64,000 nucleotides of DNA from Algoriphagus aquimarinus (GTDB lineage: Bacteria; Bacteroidota; Bacteroidia; Cytophagales; Cyclobacteriaceae), in the NCBI RefSeq assembly GCF_007997215.1, contig NZ_VORW01000002.1:496001-560000 (forward strand). The letters run 5' to 3'. Of the stretch, positions 44,738 through 54,365 are shown one piece after another. The translations under genes were made by a program, and so were the position numbers. How positions within the stretch are numbered: position 1 is the first letter of the stretch; every line of letters starts with the position of its first letter. Under the pieces are notes generated by a model. It was given only the letters and a program-made list of their open reading frames with translations. It was not told where the DNA came from and made no database searches.

Positions 44738-45153
44738 TAATAATTCAGGAAAGAATTAGCACTTGATTAATAGATAGAGTGCTTTTCATAACTCCCAATA
44801 GTTTTATTGATAGCTGTTTTAATGAGATTTGAAAAGATGTTTTTATAAATCAATCTTACTAATAAATAGGTAAATGACTTAAAATCAATGGATAATAAGT
44901 TTTAAAAAAAGCTTATAAGATTAATTGAATAATCGACTTTTGATTGAAAAAAAGATTACCTCTTCATCAAAAGTATTATTTGAATGGAATTTATGGTAGT
45001 AAGATATTTCTTTGAATTCACCCAGAATTGTCGGTTGAAGACATAAGTTGCTACGTTTTTTCAAATTCTTTGACACGGACTATCAAGAGGTATGCTGCTA
45101 AGACAGATAGGATATTTGGATGTAGTCATTAGTGATGAATAAATCTTAGTACC

Positions 45154-45187
45154 CAAAAAAAGGCTAATCCAATGCTGGATTAGCCTT
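45154..45187 (-). terminator. Intrinsic terminator of the PRC-barrel gene
   Basis: AAGGCTAATCCA (45160-45171) pairs with TGGATTAGCCTT (45176-45187) around a 4-nt loop. Read on the minus strand it is followed by a T-run (complement of 45155-45161). Confidence 0.88.
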
Positions 45188-45208
45188 ACACAAGTACTGG
45201 AGCAGCAA

Positions 45209-45739
45209 TTATAATAAAGGACTTCCTCCTCTTCGTATGTCTGATTGTCTTTGCCCACGGTGGTCCATTTCCAAGAAACCATCACCGGATTGTCTGTCTC
45301 TAATTTGCTTCGATTGCATATCAAATCGATCTTCGTCACTGTAATATGATCTGTTTTCGTGATCGTATCTTCCGTATAGACTACGGGATTCCTCACTATA
45401 GTAGGTTCGCATATCATGGATAAATTCGGCTTGAGGTCCAGATGGCCAGTTGTCATGGTCAAAACCAGGGGCGTTTTCCAGGGTTTCTTTGATTTCCTTG
45501 ACGATAATTACATCATCCTGTTTTGGATTAAACTCGAACGATTCCATGGGTAGGGCAAGAAGCTTAGAACCTAGGTTTAAGAAACCTTCGTCTACTTTTA
45601 GAACGACATAATCAACATGACCTGTTGAGGTATTGATCATGATATCTTTGATTGATCCTACAGACTCATCTCTCGCTGTTTTTACTTTACGTGAAGTAGC
45701 AGTTGAGCTACTGATTTGGGAATGATTTGAGATATTCAT
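45209..45739 (-). CDS. PRC-barrel domain protein
   Basis: 176 residues. The N-terminal half (residues ~10-85) is a PRC-barrel, recognised by KVKTARDESVGSIKDIMINTSTGHVDYVVLKV and LLALPMESFEFN. The second half is rich in Ser, Tyr, Asp and Arg (YSEESRSLYGRYDHENRSYYSDEDRFD) and appears disordered. PRC-barrel proteins bind other proteins or RNA in the cytoplasm or in stress conditions; no specific role is visible. Confidence 0.8.
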   Translation of the reverse strand: MNISNHSQISSSTATSRKVKTARDESVGSIKDIMINTSTGHVDYVVLKVDEGFLNLGSKLLALPMESFEFNPKQDDVIIVKEIKETLENAPGFDHDNWPSGPQAEFIHDMRTYYSEESRSLYGRYDHENRSYYSDEDRFDMQSKQIRDRQSGDGFLEMDHRGQRQSDIRRGGSPLL

Positions 45740-46175
45740 TTTGTTAGTTGGTTAGTGAATTAATTATTTGATTCACTATATCCTAGATCTGTGCCATAGG
45801 CTAATTCATAGATTGAAGTCCCTTAAGGTACTTTTATCTCTTACAGGGTGTGAATGACTTTCCCTTTTCGTGGAATGAAATCCCATCTGTTGGGGGTTTT
45901 TAGTTAAATTCATGTTCCTATTTTTCTACACAATTGACTCCCACAGACTTATCAACAACTAGCCACCAAGAATTCAATGGATTTCATCAATAGGCCCGTC
46001 CTTAATACAATAAACTCAGGATAATTGCGGATATTTCGCCTTTCAGGATAGATTCAGAGTTCGTTATTTTTTTCAAAGAAGCATTCTACAGATATGGAAT
46101 TCTTCATTTTGGGACGAATTGCTAAAGCCATTCTTGAAGACATCAACAAAAGCGTAAAAAAATTCCTTCTTCACA
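45740..46175. other. Spacer upstream of the 153-aa hypothetical gene
   Basis: 436 bases between divergent genes. It should contain both promoters. A 41-codon frame starts at 46095 but is not conserved-looking. Nothing else was identified. Confidence 0.5.
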
Positions 46176-46637
46176 ATGGCAGTCAAAAGCACTCCTGTAT
46201 CTCAAAATTTAGCATTTAATACACATGTTGATCACGTTGCAAAAGAATTTAATTTCTTAATCTCAGAGTTTGGATATGCTATTTCCAAAAATGAATTTGT
46301 AGGCAGAGAGTTTTGGATAGTGTATTCAAAAGAGCTGATTGATATTGAGATATTGTTTGAAATAGGGGGGCTTCCATTTGTGACCTTGAGAAATAATAAG
46401 CTGCATCACGATGAAGCCAACTACATCGATAATGGAGATAGTGTAGAAGAGTTTAGCCAACGAGCTCAGCAAATTAAGAATAGCAGATACGAAAGAAGGG
46501 AAAAGGATAATATCGATGTAAGTGATGATTACTCCTTATATGGGCGTGATGAGCATATTGAATATTTGAAAGAAGCTGCAAGAACTGTTCGTGAAAACAT
46601 TGAGTTGAAAAGAGGGAATTTGGGAATGAGAGGCTAA
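46176..46637 (+). CDS. Hypothetical protein, 153 aa
   Basis: Starts MAVKSTPVSQNLAFNTHVDHVAKEF and has a central beta-rich part with FWIVYSKELIDIEILFEIGGLPFVTLR, then a polar helical tail ending RGNLGMRG. It lacks signal peptide and membrane helix. The overall appearance is similar to small immunity-type or uncharacterised cytoplasmic proteins, but no family can be named. It is a single gene in the stretch left of the 46878 repeat. Confidence 0.6.
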   Translation: MAVKSTPVSQNLAFNTHVDHVAKEFNFLISEFGYAISKNEFVGREFWIVYSKELIDIEILFEIGGLPFVTLRNNKLHHDEANYIDNGDSVEEFSQRAQQIKNSRYERREKDNIDVSDDYSLYGRDEHIEYLKEAARTVRENIELKRGNLGMRG

Positions 46638-47275
46638 TGAAGATTCTTTAATAACCTAGAATTCCATAAATATTAAAATGCCTGCTCTTCAACATGGGAA
46701 AAGGATATAATTGGGAATATTGTATCAGTTCAGGTGTTGAGGGATACTGCCAAACTGTCTTGTCCTGATAAAACTTTACACAAATCATAAACTTTCCTAA
46801 GAGGAAAAGTTATATAGTATATCCTTAATCTATGATTAGCGCACTTGAATTTCCAGAGTGGATTTGTTAAATCATTTTTATTTTTTCTATTCCTTCTTCC
46901 GCTAATTTAACCTGATCCCATCACTCGAGGCTATAGCTTAAGGTATAAAGCCAGCGCTCTTGCCTTTGCTTGTTTATACCGTTTCCTCTTGCAGGTAGTG
47001 CTGCCGTCAGGAATACAGAAATATCAAAACAGAGTTCCTTATCTGAAAAATACTTTTGTGACGATTTAGCTCCACTGCCATTTTCATAGATAGAATCATC
47101 CAAAAAGAATGGTACATCGAGATCTTAATTGATAGGCTTTTCGAGTTAATCCACATGTCAACATTTGATTTATAAATTACGATGAATGGTTATGGCTCTA
47201 ATCATAACCAATTCTTAACATGATTATCTGCACATACGGGAATGGCTGTAATAACTTTACTTCAAATAAAAGTGC
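46638..47275. other. Spacer containing direct repeat copy A
   Basis: No gene was recognised in 638 bases. It contains the 134-bp repeat (46878-47011) and should contain the promoter of the sigma factor gene. A minus-strand 60-codon frame through the repeat is judged non-coding. Confidence 0.6.
46878..47011 (+). repeat. 134-bp direct repeat, copy A
   Basis: Aligns without gaps to 57344-57477 with about 16 mismatches (~88% identity). The last ~65 bases (from ATAAAGCCAGCGCTCTTGCC on) are almost identical. Weaker similarity may extend ~100 bases upstream of both copies. Confidence 0.92.
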
Positions 47276-47863
47276 ATGAAATCGATTCTTAATGAACAGC
47301 AGCTTCTTCGTGAAATTCAAGATGAGGACGATAATACATCGTTTAAATTGCTGTTCGATACCTACTGGGAAATGCTTTTTCTGCTTGCGCTCAAGAAAAC
47401 CAAATCGCATGATTTAGCGCAAGATCTGGCTCAGGAAACTTTTATAAATTTTTGGAAGTACAGGAAGCGAATCGGGGAGATACAAAATATTAAAAACTAC
47501 TTGATTACCATGTTGAAATATCAATTTCTCAAAGGGATAGATCAGGAGAAAATTGTATTTGATGAATTGGATTCTGTCATACCGAATACTTTTTACTGTG
47601 ATTCTGCTGATGGTTTTAAGATCATGGAATTTAATGAACTCTATACTTTTTTGATGGACAAAATCGATGAACTGCCGACTAGAAGTAAGCAGATTTTTTT
47701 ACAGAATAGATTTGAAAATAAAACCGTCAAAGAGCTGGCTGAGAAATATAGTATAGCGGAGTCTACCGTGAGAAACCACCTGAGTCAGGCGAACTCAAAG
47801 ATCCAGAGCCAACTGGAAAACAACCTGATGGCAGTTTCTATATTATCTATAATTATCTCTTAA
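47276..47863 (+). CDS. ECF RNA polymerase sigma factor
   Basis: 195 residues. Region 2 is seen in LAQDLAQETFINFWKYRKRI, region 4 helix-turn-helix in KTVKELAEKYSIAESTVRNHLSQANSKIQ. The conserved linker and a C-terminal hydrophobic end (MAVSILSIIIS) are typical of Bacteroidota FecI-like ECF factors. It is followed by a FecR anti-sigma and SusC/SusD, so it is expected to direct transcription of this locus. The Met start at 47276 is 265 bases from repeat A. Confidence 0.93.
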   Translation: MKSILNEQQLLREIQDEDDNTSFKLLFDTYWEMLFLLALKKTKSHDLAQDLAQETFINFWKYRKRIGEIQNIKNYLITMLKYQFLKGIDQEKIVFDELDSVIPNTFYCDSADGFKIMEFNELYTFLMDKIDELPTRSKQIFLQNRFENKTVKELAEKYSIAESTVRNHLSQANSKIQSQLENNLMAVSILSIIIS

Positions 47864-47957
47864 TTCCTTTATCAATTTGTTATCAATTTGATTTTTTTAT
47901 TCACGATTCAATAATGGAATTGGAATAGACAGATGTGACAAATAGGGTCTCTTACCT

Positions 47958-48941
47958 ATGAAGAGAGACTTTATGGATTCACAGAAAATCAAAGAACAGG
48001 TAAGAAAGCTTTTTAATCAGGAAGCAAAGGATCAATCGAATATTGACCGATTGAATCATTGGTATCAGTCGCTCAATGAGACAGCCTCAAAGCCTGATGA
48101 TATTGATCAGATCAGAACGGATTCTTGGGAAAGTATTCTCGATGCTATCCAGCCTTTCGATGGTCAAAAGGAAAAGGATAGTAAATCAATTTTCGGGAAA
48201 TGGATTTGGAAAGCTGCAATTCTGCTGCTGCTTTGTGGAGGAGGATATGGACTATTGTCTGTTCTTCCTGACAAGGAAACTGAAACCTTTCTTGGAGCAG
48301 GGTTATATACCAATGATATAGGAAAGGTATCCACTTTTTTTCTTCCTGATGGCACTAAGGTTTGGCTAAGCACTGGTTCACAAGTAGAATATGCGGAGGA
48401 CTTTCCCAAAAATCGTCAAGTGAGATTGTCTGGAGAAGCTTTTTTTGAAGTAGTGCGTAATCCTGATTTTCCTTTTGTGATTACCACAGGTAAGATTTCT
48501 ACACAGGTACTGGGTACCTCTTTCAATCTCAAGTCTTACGAAAATGCAGGCGTTGAGCTGTCAGTGTATTCTGGTAAAGTGAAATTTTTCAATCAGAAAT
48601 CTAAGCTTGATTCTGCTATTCTTCTAAAAGGGGAAAAAGTAACCTGGACATCTGAAAAAGGCATAAGTGACATTGAATTATTTGATATAGAACAACTTCC
48701 TGATTGGAGACAAGGCAAAATATCTTTTGATAATGCCGGGATAGATGTCATACAGTCCACCTTAGAAAGATGGTATAAAGTAGATATAAAGATTGAAGGC
48801 AAGGGAAGAAACTGCCATTACAGCGGGGAATTTACACAGGCAAGCTTGGAGCAAATTCTAGAAACGCTGAGCTATGCGCTTAACCTAACCTATAAAATAA
48901 ATGATACCAATGTAACAATCCATACAAAACCATGTGAATAA
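47958..48941 (+). CDS. FecR-family anti-sigma factor
   Basis: 327 residues. A cytoplasmic N-terminal domain (~1-80) precedes one membrane helix (~86-104, WKAAILLLLCGGGYGLLSVL). The periplasmic FecR domain has LPDGTKVWLSTGSQVEYAEDF, SGEAFFEVVRNPDFPFVITTGKI and VLGTSFNLKSY, plus the C-terminal STN-like half ending NDTNVTIHTK. It would bind the sigma factor and respond to the SusC STN domain. The gap to the sigma gene is 94 bases. Confidence 0.93.
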   Translation: MKRDFMDSQKIKEQVRKLFNQEAKDQSNIDRLNHWYQSLNETASKPDDIDQIRTDSWESILDAIQPFDGQKEKDSKSIFGKWIWKAAILLLLCGGGYGLLSVLPDKETETFLGAGLYTNDIGKVSTFFLPDGTKVWLSTGSQVEYAEDFPKNRQVRLSGEAFFEVVRNPDFPFVITTGKISTQVLGTSFNLKSYENAGVELSVYSGKVKFFNQKSKLDSAILLKGEKVTWTSEKGISDIELFDIEQLPDWRQGKISFDNAGIDVIQSTLERWYKVDIKIEGKGRNCHYSGEFTQASLEQILETLSYALNLTYKINDTNVTIHTKPCE

Positions 48942-48946
48942 AAAAA

Positions 48947-48969
48947 CCGGTGATTACGAAAACCACCGG
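48947..48969 (+). promoter_or_regulatory. Hairpin between fecR and susC
   Basis: CCGGTG (48947-48952) pairs with CACCGG (48964-48969), 11-nt loop, just after the FecR stop and ~90 bases before the SusC start. It may be an attenuator or weak terminator that separates regulator and transporter expression. No T-run follows. Confidence 0.4.
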
Positions 48970-49058
48970 ATCAAAGATCGAATGAATTATCTGACTTATT
49001 GGTGTACAATTTTGGCGATGCGGCACCTCCAAGTCTCAACCTTTTATTTATCAAAATT

Positions 49059-52000
49059 ATGAAAAAAAAACTACTACAACTCATGTGGGATACATCCAAG
49101 TGCCTCATGGTAGTCTTGATGATGACCTATTGCCTGAGTGGATTGGCTTTAGCCAATGATACATACGCGCAACATCTTAATCTGACTAAGATTACAATTC
49201 AGTCTAAAAGAACTTCAGTTCTGGAGTTTTTTCATCTGGTAGAAAAGCAATCTGACTTTCGGTTTCATTTCAATCCAGAAGTGATAGAAAATAAGCATCT
49301 ATTGCTTTCTGGAAATTCTGATCTTGAAACCTTGCTTTACGAAGTAGCAGCACAGACTAAATTGGGCTTCAAGCAAGTCAATGAGTCTATCGCAGTAAAA
49401 CCTGCTTTGAAAAAATCCCAAGAAGCTATTGAAGTTAAAATTAAAATCTCAGGTAGGATTTTAGATTCGGAAACTCAAGAACCGATCATGGGAGCAAGTG
49501 TATTTATCAATGAAACCAGTCAGGGAGCTATTGCTGATTTGGATGGTAATTGGTCCTTGGAGATTGAAGAATACCTAGTTGGCAAAGAAATCAAAGCCTC
49601 TGCATTGGGGTATATTCCTACAGTGATGATTATTGGAAATGGAGATATCATTTTCAATCTGATTCCTCAGCAGTTGGAGGAGGTTGTGGTCGTAGGTTAT
49701 GGCACACAGAAGAAAATTAATTTGACTGGAGCTGTATCGCAGATTGGATCAGAAGCTATTGAAAATAGACCATCGCCTAATCTTACCAGAATGCTTCAGG
49801 GAGCACTACCAAACCTAAATATCAAAATGGTGGATGGTAGTCCAACTCGCTCAGCAGCATTTAACATCCGTGGAGCTACCTCTATAGGAGCAGGTGGTGA
49901 TGCCCTCGTGCTGATTGATGGGGTAGAAGGCGATGCAAATTTGGTAAACCCGAATGACGTTGAAAGTGTCACAATATTGAAAGATGCTTCCTCGGCTGCA
50001 GTTTATGGTTCTAGAGCGGCATTTGGTGTAGTCCTTATCACGACAAAAAATCCAGTGAAAGGCAAGACTAGCCTAGATCTGAAAATAAGTAGATCAGTCA
50101 ATGAACGTACCGTAGTTCCCAATTTAGTTACCAACGGATATGAATGGGCGAAAAACTTTGATGAAGCATTTTTTGCTTGGTATGATTACAAGACTCACCC
50201 TATTTCTGTCAATGCGAATTTCCCATTCTCTTTAGAGTACTTAGATCGTCTCAAAGCACATAATGATGACTCTTCTTTGCCAAAAACTGAATTCAATGAA
50301 GAACTAAACAGATACGAATATTATGGAAATACCGATTGGTTTCAATTACTTCATCGGGATAAAATGCCCGCTTTGGAAGCCTCCCTTTCTGCTTCAGGAG
50401 GAAATGATAAAGCAAGGTATTTCATTTCTGGATTGTACTATCACCAAGACGGAATATTTAGATACTCTCCTGACAAATTTGATAAATACAATATTCGGGC
50501 AAAGGGTGAGGTGGATTTGAAGTCATGGCTTTCCTTGGAAAATAATTTTGACCTAAGTACCTATAAGTATGAATACCCATTGCTAGCCAACGGTGATGCA
50601 GGAGTTTGGAGATATATGGCTGTAGGTGGATTTCCTATGTCTATGATGAGCAATCCCGACGGGACTTTTACCCAGCAAGGGGTGAATACAGGAGCCTCAT
50701 TTGTAGAAGGAAGCAGCAAATCTAATCAGTCTAAATTCTATGTGAGAAACACTCCTAGCTTGACGGCAAAACCTTTTGGCGATTTCTTGACCTTCAAAGC
50801 AAATTTCACTTTTGCCAAGACTTTCAATACTGATAAGCGCTTCAATAACTTTATAAATTACAGTAATGCTCCAGAGCATACTGCTCGATTTGGCCAAAGT
50901 CTTCTCAGACAGCTTTCTGACGAAACTACTTATTGGGGATCCAACATTACAACTGAACTAAAGAAGACCTACAACGATGTGCACAACTTTACCTTATTGT
51001 TGGGCTATAATGTGGAAAGCAATCGCTATCTAAATACAGACTCTCAGCGCGATGGACTACTTGTGCCTTCCAAACCTGATTTCAACCTACTTGATGGCTT
51101 GAATTACAATATTTCCGGAGGCGGAAATGAATGGAAATATGTAGGGGCATTCTACCGACTGAACTATGCATTCAAAGAGAAATATTTGTTAGAATTCAAC
51201 GGGCGATATGATGGATCATCCAAGTTTCCTAATGAACAGCGATTTGGCTTCTTCCCATCTATGTCTGCAGGTTGGAATATTTCCGAAGAAGGATTTATGT
51301 CGAACGCCAAAACTTGGTTGGAAAATCTGAAAATCAGGGGTTCCTACGGAACATTAGGAAATGGCAATGTGGCTCCTTACCGTTATATGGAAACTATGTC
51401 GGTTGGAAAGACCAGCTTAATTCTAGAGGGGGTGCAAAAAGGGTATACTTCCCTGCCTGGTGTTATTCCTACAGGGTTGACGTGGGAGAAAGCCACCACC
51501 TTCGATATTGGTTTGGATGCTTCCTTCTTCCAAGGAAAGATAAATTTTACTTATGATTGGTACAATCGTATCACTACGGATATGTTTACCTACGGACCGC
51601 CACTACCGAACGTATTCGGAGCAACGGTGCCCTATGGTAACTACGCAGATCTTTCTACCAAAGGTTGGGAATTTTCGGTTACTTGGAGAGACCAGTTCAA
51701 TGCTGGTGGAAGTCCTTTGAAAGTTAATTTCACTGGTTCGCTGTGGGATAATCAATCAGAAATCACCAAGTTCAATAACCCTGAGAAAATCATCAGTAGC
51801 ACCTATTATGAAGGAAGTAAAATTGGTGAGATCTGGGGTTATGAAAGCAGGGGTTTTTTCACTTCAGAAGAAGATGTGGCTAATCATGCAGATCAGTCTT
51901 TCTTGATAAATTCCAACAATAGACAATGGCTCCCTGGTGATTTGAAGTTTGCAGATACTAATGGCGATGGGGTGATCAATCAAGGACAAAACACAGTGGC

Positions 52001-52577
52001 TAATCCTGGTGATCGAAGAATTATTGGAAACAATACCGCACGCTATCAATTTGGTTTTAATTTTTCTGCCAATTGGAAAGGCTTTGGCTTGAGTGCTTTC
52101 TTCCAAGGAATTGCTAAGAGAGACTGGTACTTCGCACCTGAAGCAGATCTATTTTATGGACCTTATAATAGACCCTACGGATTTCAGCCGGAAATCATGA
52201 TGGATGACTATTGGACTGAAGAAAATCCCGATGCTTATTGGCCAAGACTTCGAGGTTATACTGCTTTGGGTACCAATCGATCCTTGGGAGCACCTCAGAC
52301 AGGCTATTTGCAAGATGCCAGTTATTTGAGACTGAAAAATGTCACACTAGATTACACATTCCCAGCACATTGGATAGAGAAGGCAGGAATGAAAAATGCC
52401 ATGATCTATGTAAGTGGACAGAACATCCTGACTTTCTCAGGTTTGTACAAACACACGGACAACTTTGATCCTGAAATCATCGAAAATCCGTCCGGCGGAA
52501 TGACAAATAGCCATGGACAAGGCGATGCCTATCCTATGCTGAAGACCTACACGGTCGGACTCAATCTTTCTTTCTAA
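49059..52577 (+). CDS. SusC/RagA TonB-linked outer membrane protein with STN domain
   Basis: 1172 residues from the ATG at 49059; earlier in-frame Met codons are rejected since the real signal peptide (CLMVVLMMTYCLSGLALA) follows this ATG. Order: signal peptide, STN domain (~40-120, contacts the FecR anti-sigma), CarboxypepD-reg-like (~125-200, ISGRILDSETQEPIMGASVF), TonB plug with EEVVVVGYGTQKK and VLIDGVEGD, then the 22-stranded barrel ending in FSGLY and GLNLSF. This is an outer membrane importer whose STN makes it a signalling transporter. The neighbouring phosphoesterases suggest a phosphate-bearing substrate. Confidence 0.95.
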   Translation: MKKKLLQLMWDTSKCLMVVLMMTYCLSGLALANDTYAQHLNLTKITIQSKRTSVLEFFHLVEKQSDFRFHFNPEVIENKHLLLSGNSDLETLLYEVAAQTKLGFKQVNESIAVKPALKKSQEAIEVKIKISGRILDSETQEPIMGASVFINETSQGAIADLDGNWSLEIEEYLVGKEIKASALGYIPTVMIIGNGDIIFNLIPQQLEEVVVVGYGTQKKINLTGAVSQIGSEAIENRPSPNLTRMLQGALPNLNIKMVDGSPTRSAAFNIRGATSIGAGGDALVLIDGVEGDANLVNPNDVESVTILKDASSAAVYGSRAAFGVVLITTKNPVKGKTSLDLKISRSVNERTVVPNLVTNGYEWAKNFDEAFFAWYDYKTHPISVNANFPFSLEYLDRLKAHNDDSSLPKTEFNEELNRYEYYGNTDWFQLLHRDKMPALEASLSASGGNDKARYFISGLYYHQDGIFRYSPDKFDKYNIRAKGEVDLKSWLSLENNFDLSTYKYEYPLLANGDAGVWRYMAVGGFPMSMMSNPDGTFTQQGVNTGASFVEGSSKSNQSKFYVRNTPSLTAKPFGDFLTFKANFTFAKTFNTDKRFNNFINYSNAPEHTARFGQSLLRQLSDETTYWGSNITTELKKTYNDVHNFTLLLGYNVESNRYLNTDSQRDGLLVPSKPDFNLLDGLNYNISGGGNEWKYVGAFYRLNYAFKEKYLLEFNGRYDGSSKFPNEQRFGFFPSMSAGWNISEEGFMSNAKTWLENLKIRGSYGTLGNGNVAPYRYMETMSVGKTSLILEGVQKGYTSLPGVIPTGLTWEKATTFDIGLDASFFQGKINFTYDWYNRITTDMFTYGPPLPNVFGATVPYGNYADLSTKGWEFSVTWRDQFNAGGSPLKVNFTGSLWDNQSEITKFNNPEKIISSTYYEGSKIGEIWGYESRGFFTSEEDVANHADQSFLINSNNRQWLPGDLKFADTNGDGVINQGQNTVANPGDRRIIGNNTARYQFGFNFSANWKGFGLSAFFQGIAKRDWYFAPEADLFYGPYNRPYGFQPEIMMDDYWTEENPDAYWPRLRGYTALGTNRSLGAPQTGYLQDASYLRLKNVTLDYTFPAHWIEKAGMKNAMIYVSGQNILTFSGLYKHTDNFDPEIIENPSGGMTNSHGQGDAYPMLKTYTVGLNLSF

Positions 52578-52596
52578 TCCATTGAAATCAATGATC

Positions 52597-54345
52597 ATGA
52601 AAAAATCAACCTTAGTTATATTGCTCCAACTGTTTCTTGCGCTCGCGTTTACGTCCTGTGAAGAATTTCTCGATACTGAGCCTTTTGATAAGCTAGTTCC
52701 AAACACCTTTTTTCAAACTGAAAAAGATCTGGAACTCTATACCAACTCTTTCTACCAGCGAATGATCCCTGGTGGATTGGAAGTTGTACAAAGTGACGAA
52801 TTGGGAGAATTTACTTCCAAAAATCAAAGTCCAACGTTTATTTCAGGTTCCTATTCATCGGTGAATGAAGGTGCTTGGAACTGGACAGACTTAAGAAATA
52901 TCAATTACTTTCTAGAAAACTATAACAAAGAGCAAATTCCTGAAGAAGCCAGAAACCACTATGCTGGTATTGCCCGTTTCTTCCGAGCTTGGTTTTATTT
53001 TGATAAAGTTAAGCGTTATGGAGATGTGCCTTGGTATGACAGAACCCTAGCAACAGATGATGCTGACTTGTTTAAAGCCAGAGATTCTCGAGAACTAGTG
53101 ATGGATAATGTGATGGCTGACCTCAATTTTGCAGTGGAAAATATCCGGGATACCAAGGACAACCGCGCATCTATGATTACTAGACAAGTAGCTCTTGCAT
53201 TCAAATCCAGAGTCGCCCTATTTGAAGGAACCTATCGCAAGTATCATACTGAATTGGGATTAGCTGGATCTGATGAAATGTTGAGGGAAGCTGCGGATGC
53301 AGCGCGAATGGTAATGGATGCCGGCCGTTATAGCTTGTATAGCAATGGTGCTCCGGAGTCTGACTATCGCAACTTATTTATTTCTGAGAATCCAATCAGT
53401 CAAGAAGTAATGCTAGCTGTGGTGTACAATAATTCACTTAGGAGATGGCATAACATTACCTGGAAATTTAATTCTGCTACCTATGGTGCACGATGGGGTT
53501 TGAATAAGCAGTTTATCAATACTTATCTGATGACAGACGGTTCGCGTTTTACAGAACAGGCAGGTTTTGACGAGAAAGTATTTGTGGAGGAGATGGAAAA
53601 TAGAGATCATAGATTGGCACAGACTGTACGTTCTCTTGGCTATACTCGAAGTGACGGAAGTGCGGCTCCTCCTAATTTCGGATATACCTATACAGGCTAT
53701 CATATTTTGAAATTCAGTTTGGATGACAAGCGTTACGATGGGATAAGTGAAGCATACAATTCAATTCCCTTAATCAGATATGCAGAGGTGTTATTGAATT
53801 ATGCGGAAGCAAAAGCTGAACTGGGTGAATTTGATGTATCCGTATGGATGGAAACTATTGCTCCTTTAAGAGAAAGAGCGGGAGTAGATCCCGTTATTCC
53901 TTCTGTGGCTGATTCTTATCTTCAAGCAGTTTATTTTCCAGAAATCTCCGATAAATACTTATTGGAAGTTAGAAGAGAACGTGGGATTGAACTATGCTAT
54001 GAAGGTTTGAGATATGATGACCTGATGCGTTGGAAGAAAGGTGATCTGGTAGAAATGTCATGGAAAGGCATCTATGTTCCTGCATTAAATACTCCTATGG
54101 ATTTGGATGGAAACGGAACTCCGGACGTATCCTTTGTGCAAACTGTTCCTGCAACGAAAGTTCCTGGTGTGATATACTTTGTAATAGATGGCAAAGCCTC
54201 TAAACTTTCAGAAGGAACCAAAGGTCATTTGATTTGGAGAGATGATGAGGATAGGGAATTCCCTGATAAAAAGTACCTGCATCCTATCTCTAACACTGAT
54301 ATCGTATTGAATCCAGAACTAGCGCAAAATCCAGGATGGGATTGA
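52597..54345 (+). CDS. SusD/RagB outer-surface substrate-binding lipoprotein
   Basis: 582 residues when started at ATG 52597 (a Met two codons earlier is also possible). Lipobox FTSCEEF at about residue 20. SusD-type helical TPR-like fold is shown by EEFLDTEPF, ARFFRAWFYFDKVKRYGDVPWYDR, YAEVLLNYAEAKAELGEF, and the C-terminal ERGIELCYEGLRYDDLMRW. It forms the lid of the SusC barrel. It begins 20 bases after the SusC stop. Confidence 0.94.
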   Translation: MKKSTLVILLQLFLALAFTSCEEFLDTEPFDKLVPNTFFQTEKDLELYTNSFYQRMIPGGLEVVQSDELGEFTSKNQSPTFISGSYSSVNEGAWNWTDLRNINYFLENYNKEQIPEEARNHYAGIARFFRAWFYFDKVKRYGDVPWYDRTLATDDADLFKARDSRELVMDNVMADLNFAVENIRDTKDNRASMITRQVALAFKSRVALFEGTYRKYHTELGLAGSDEMLREAADAARMVMDAGRYSLYSNGAPESDYRNLFISENPISQEVMLAVVYNNSLRRWHNITWKFNSATYGARWGLNKQFINTYLMTDGSRFTEQAGFDEKVFVEEMENRDHRLAQTVRSLGYTRSDGSAAPPNFGYTYTGYHILKFSLDDKRYDGISEAYNSIPLIRYAEVLLNYAEAKAELGEFDVSVWMETIAPLRERAGVDPVIPSVADSYLQAVYFPEISDKYLLEVRRERGIELCYEGLRYDDLMRWKKGDLVEMSWKGIYVPALNTPMDLDGNGTPDVSFVQTVPATKVPGVIYFVIDGKASKLSEGTKGHLIWRDDEDREFPDKKYLHPISNTDIVLNPELAQNPGWD

Positions 54346-54365
54346 TCCGTCATATCCAAGAATCG

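Larger units (their letters stand above)
44675..45208. other. Spacer between cyclophilin and PRC-barrel genes
   Basis: No gene was found in these 534 bases. A minus-strand candidate box TATTTTTG (complement of 44730-44737) lies ~56 bases before the cyclophilin start. The PRC-barrel terminator is at 45154-45187. Confidence 0.6.

Noticed and set aside
46095..46220. Small plus-strand frame of about 41 codons before the 153-aa hypothetical gene
   Set aside because: It overlaps that gene in another frame and shows no protein-like feature; the position only suggests a short upstream frame.
46921..47103. Minus-strand 60-codon frame across repeat copy A
   Set aside because: The frame is not kept in repeat copy B and the encoded peptide has no recognisable motif.
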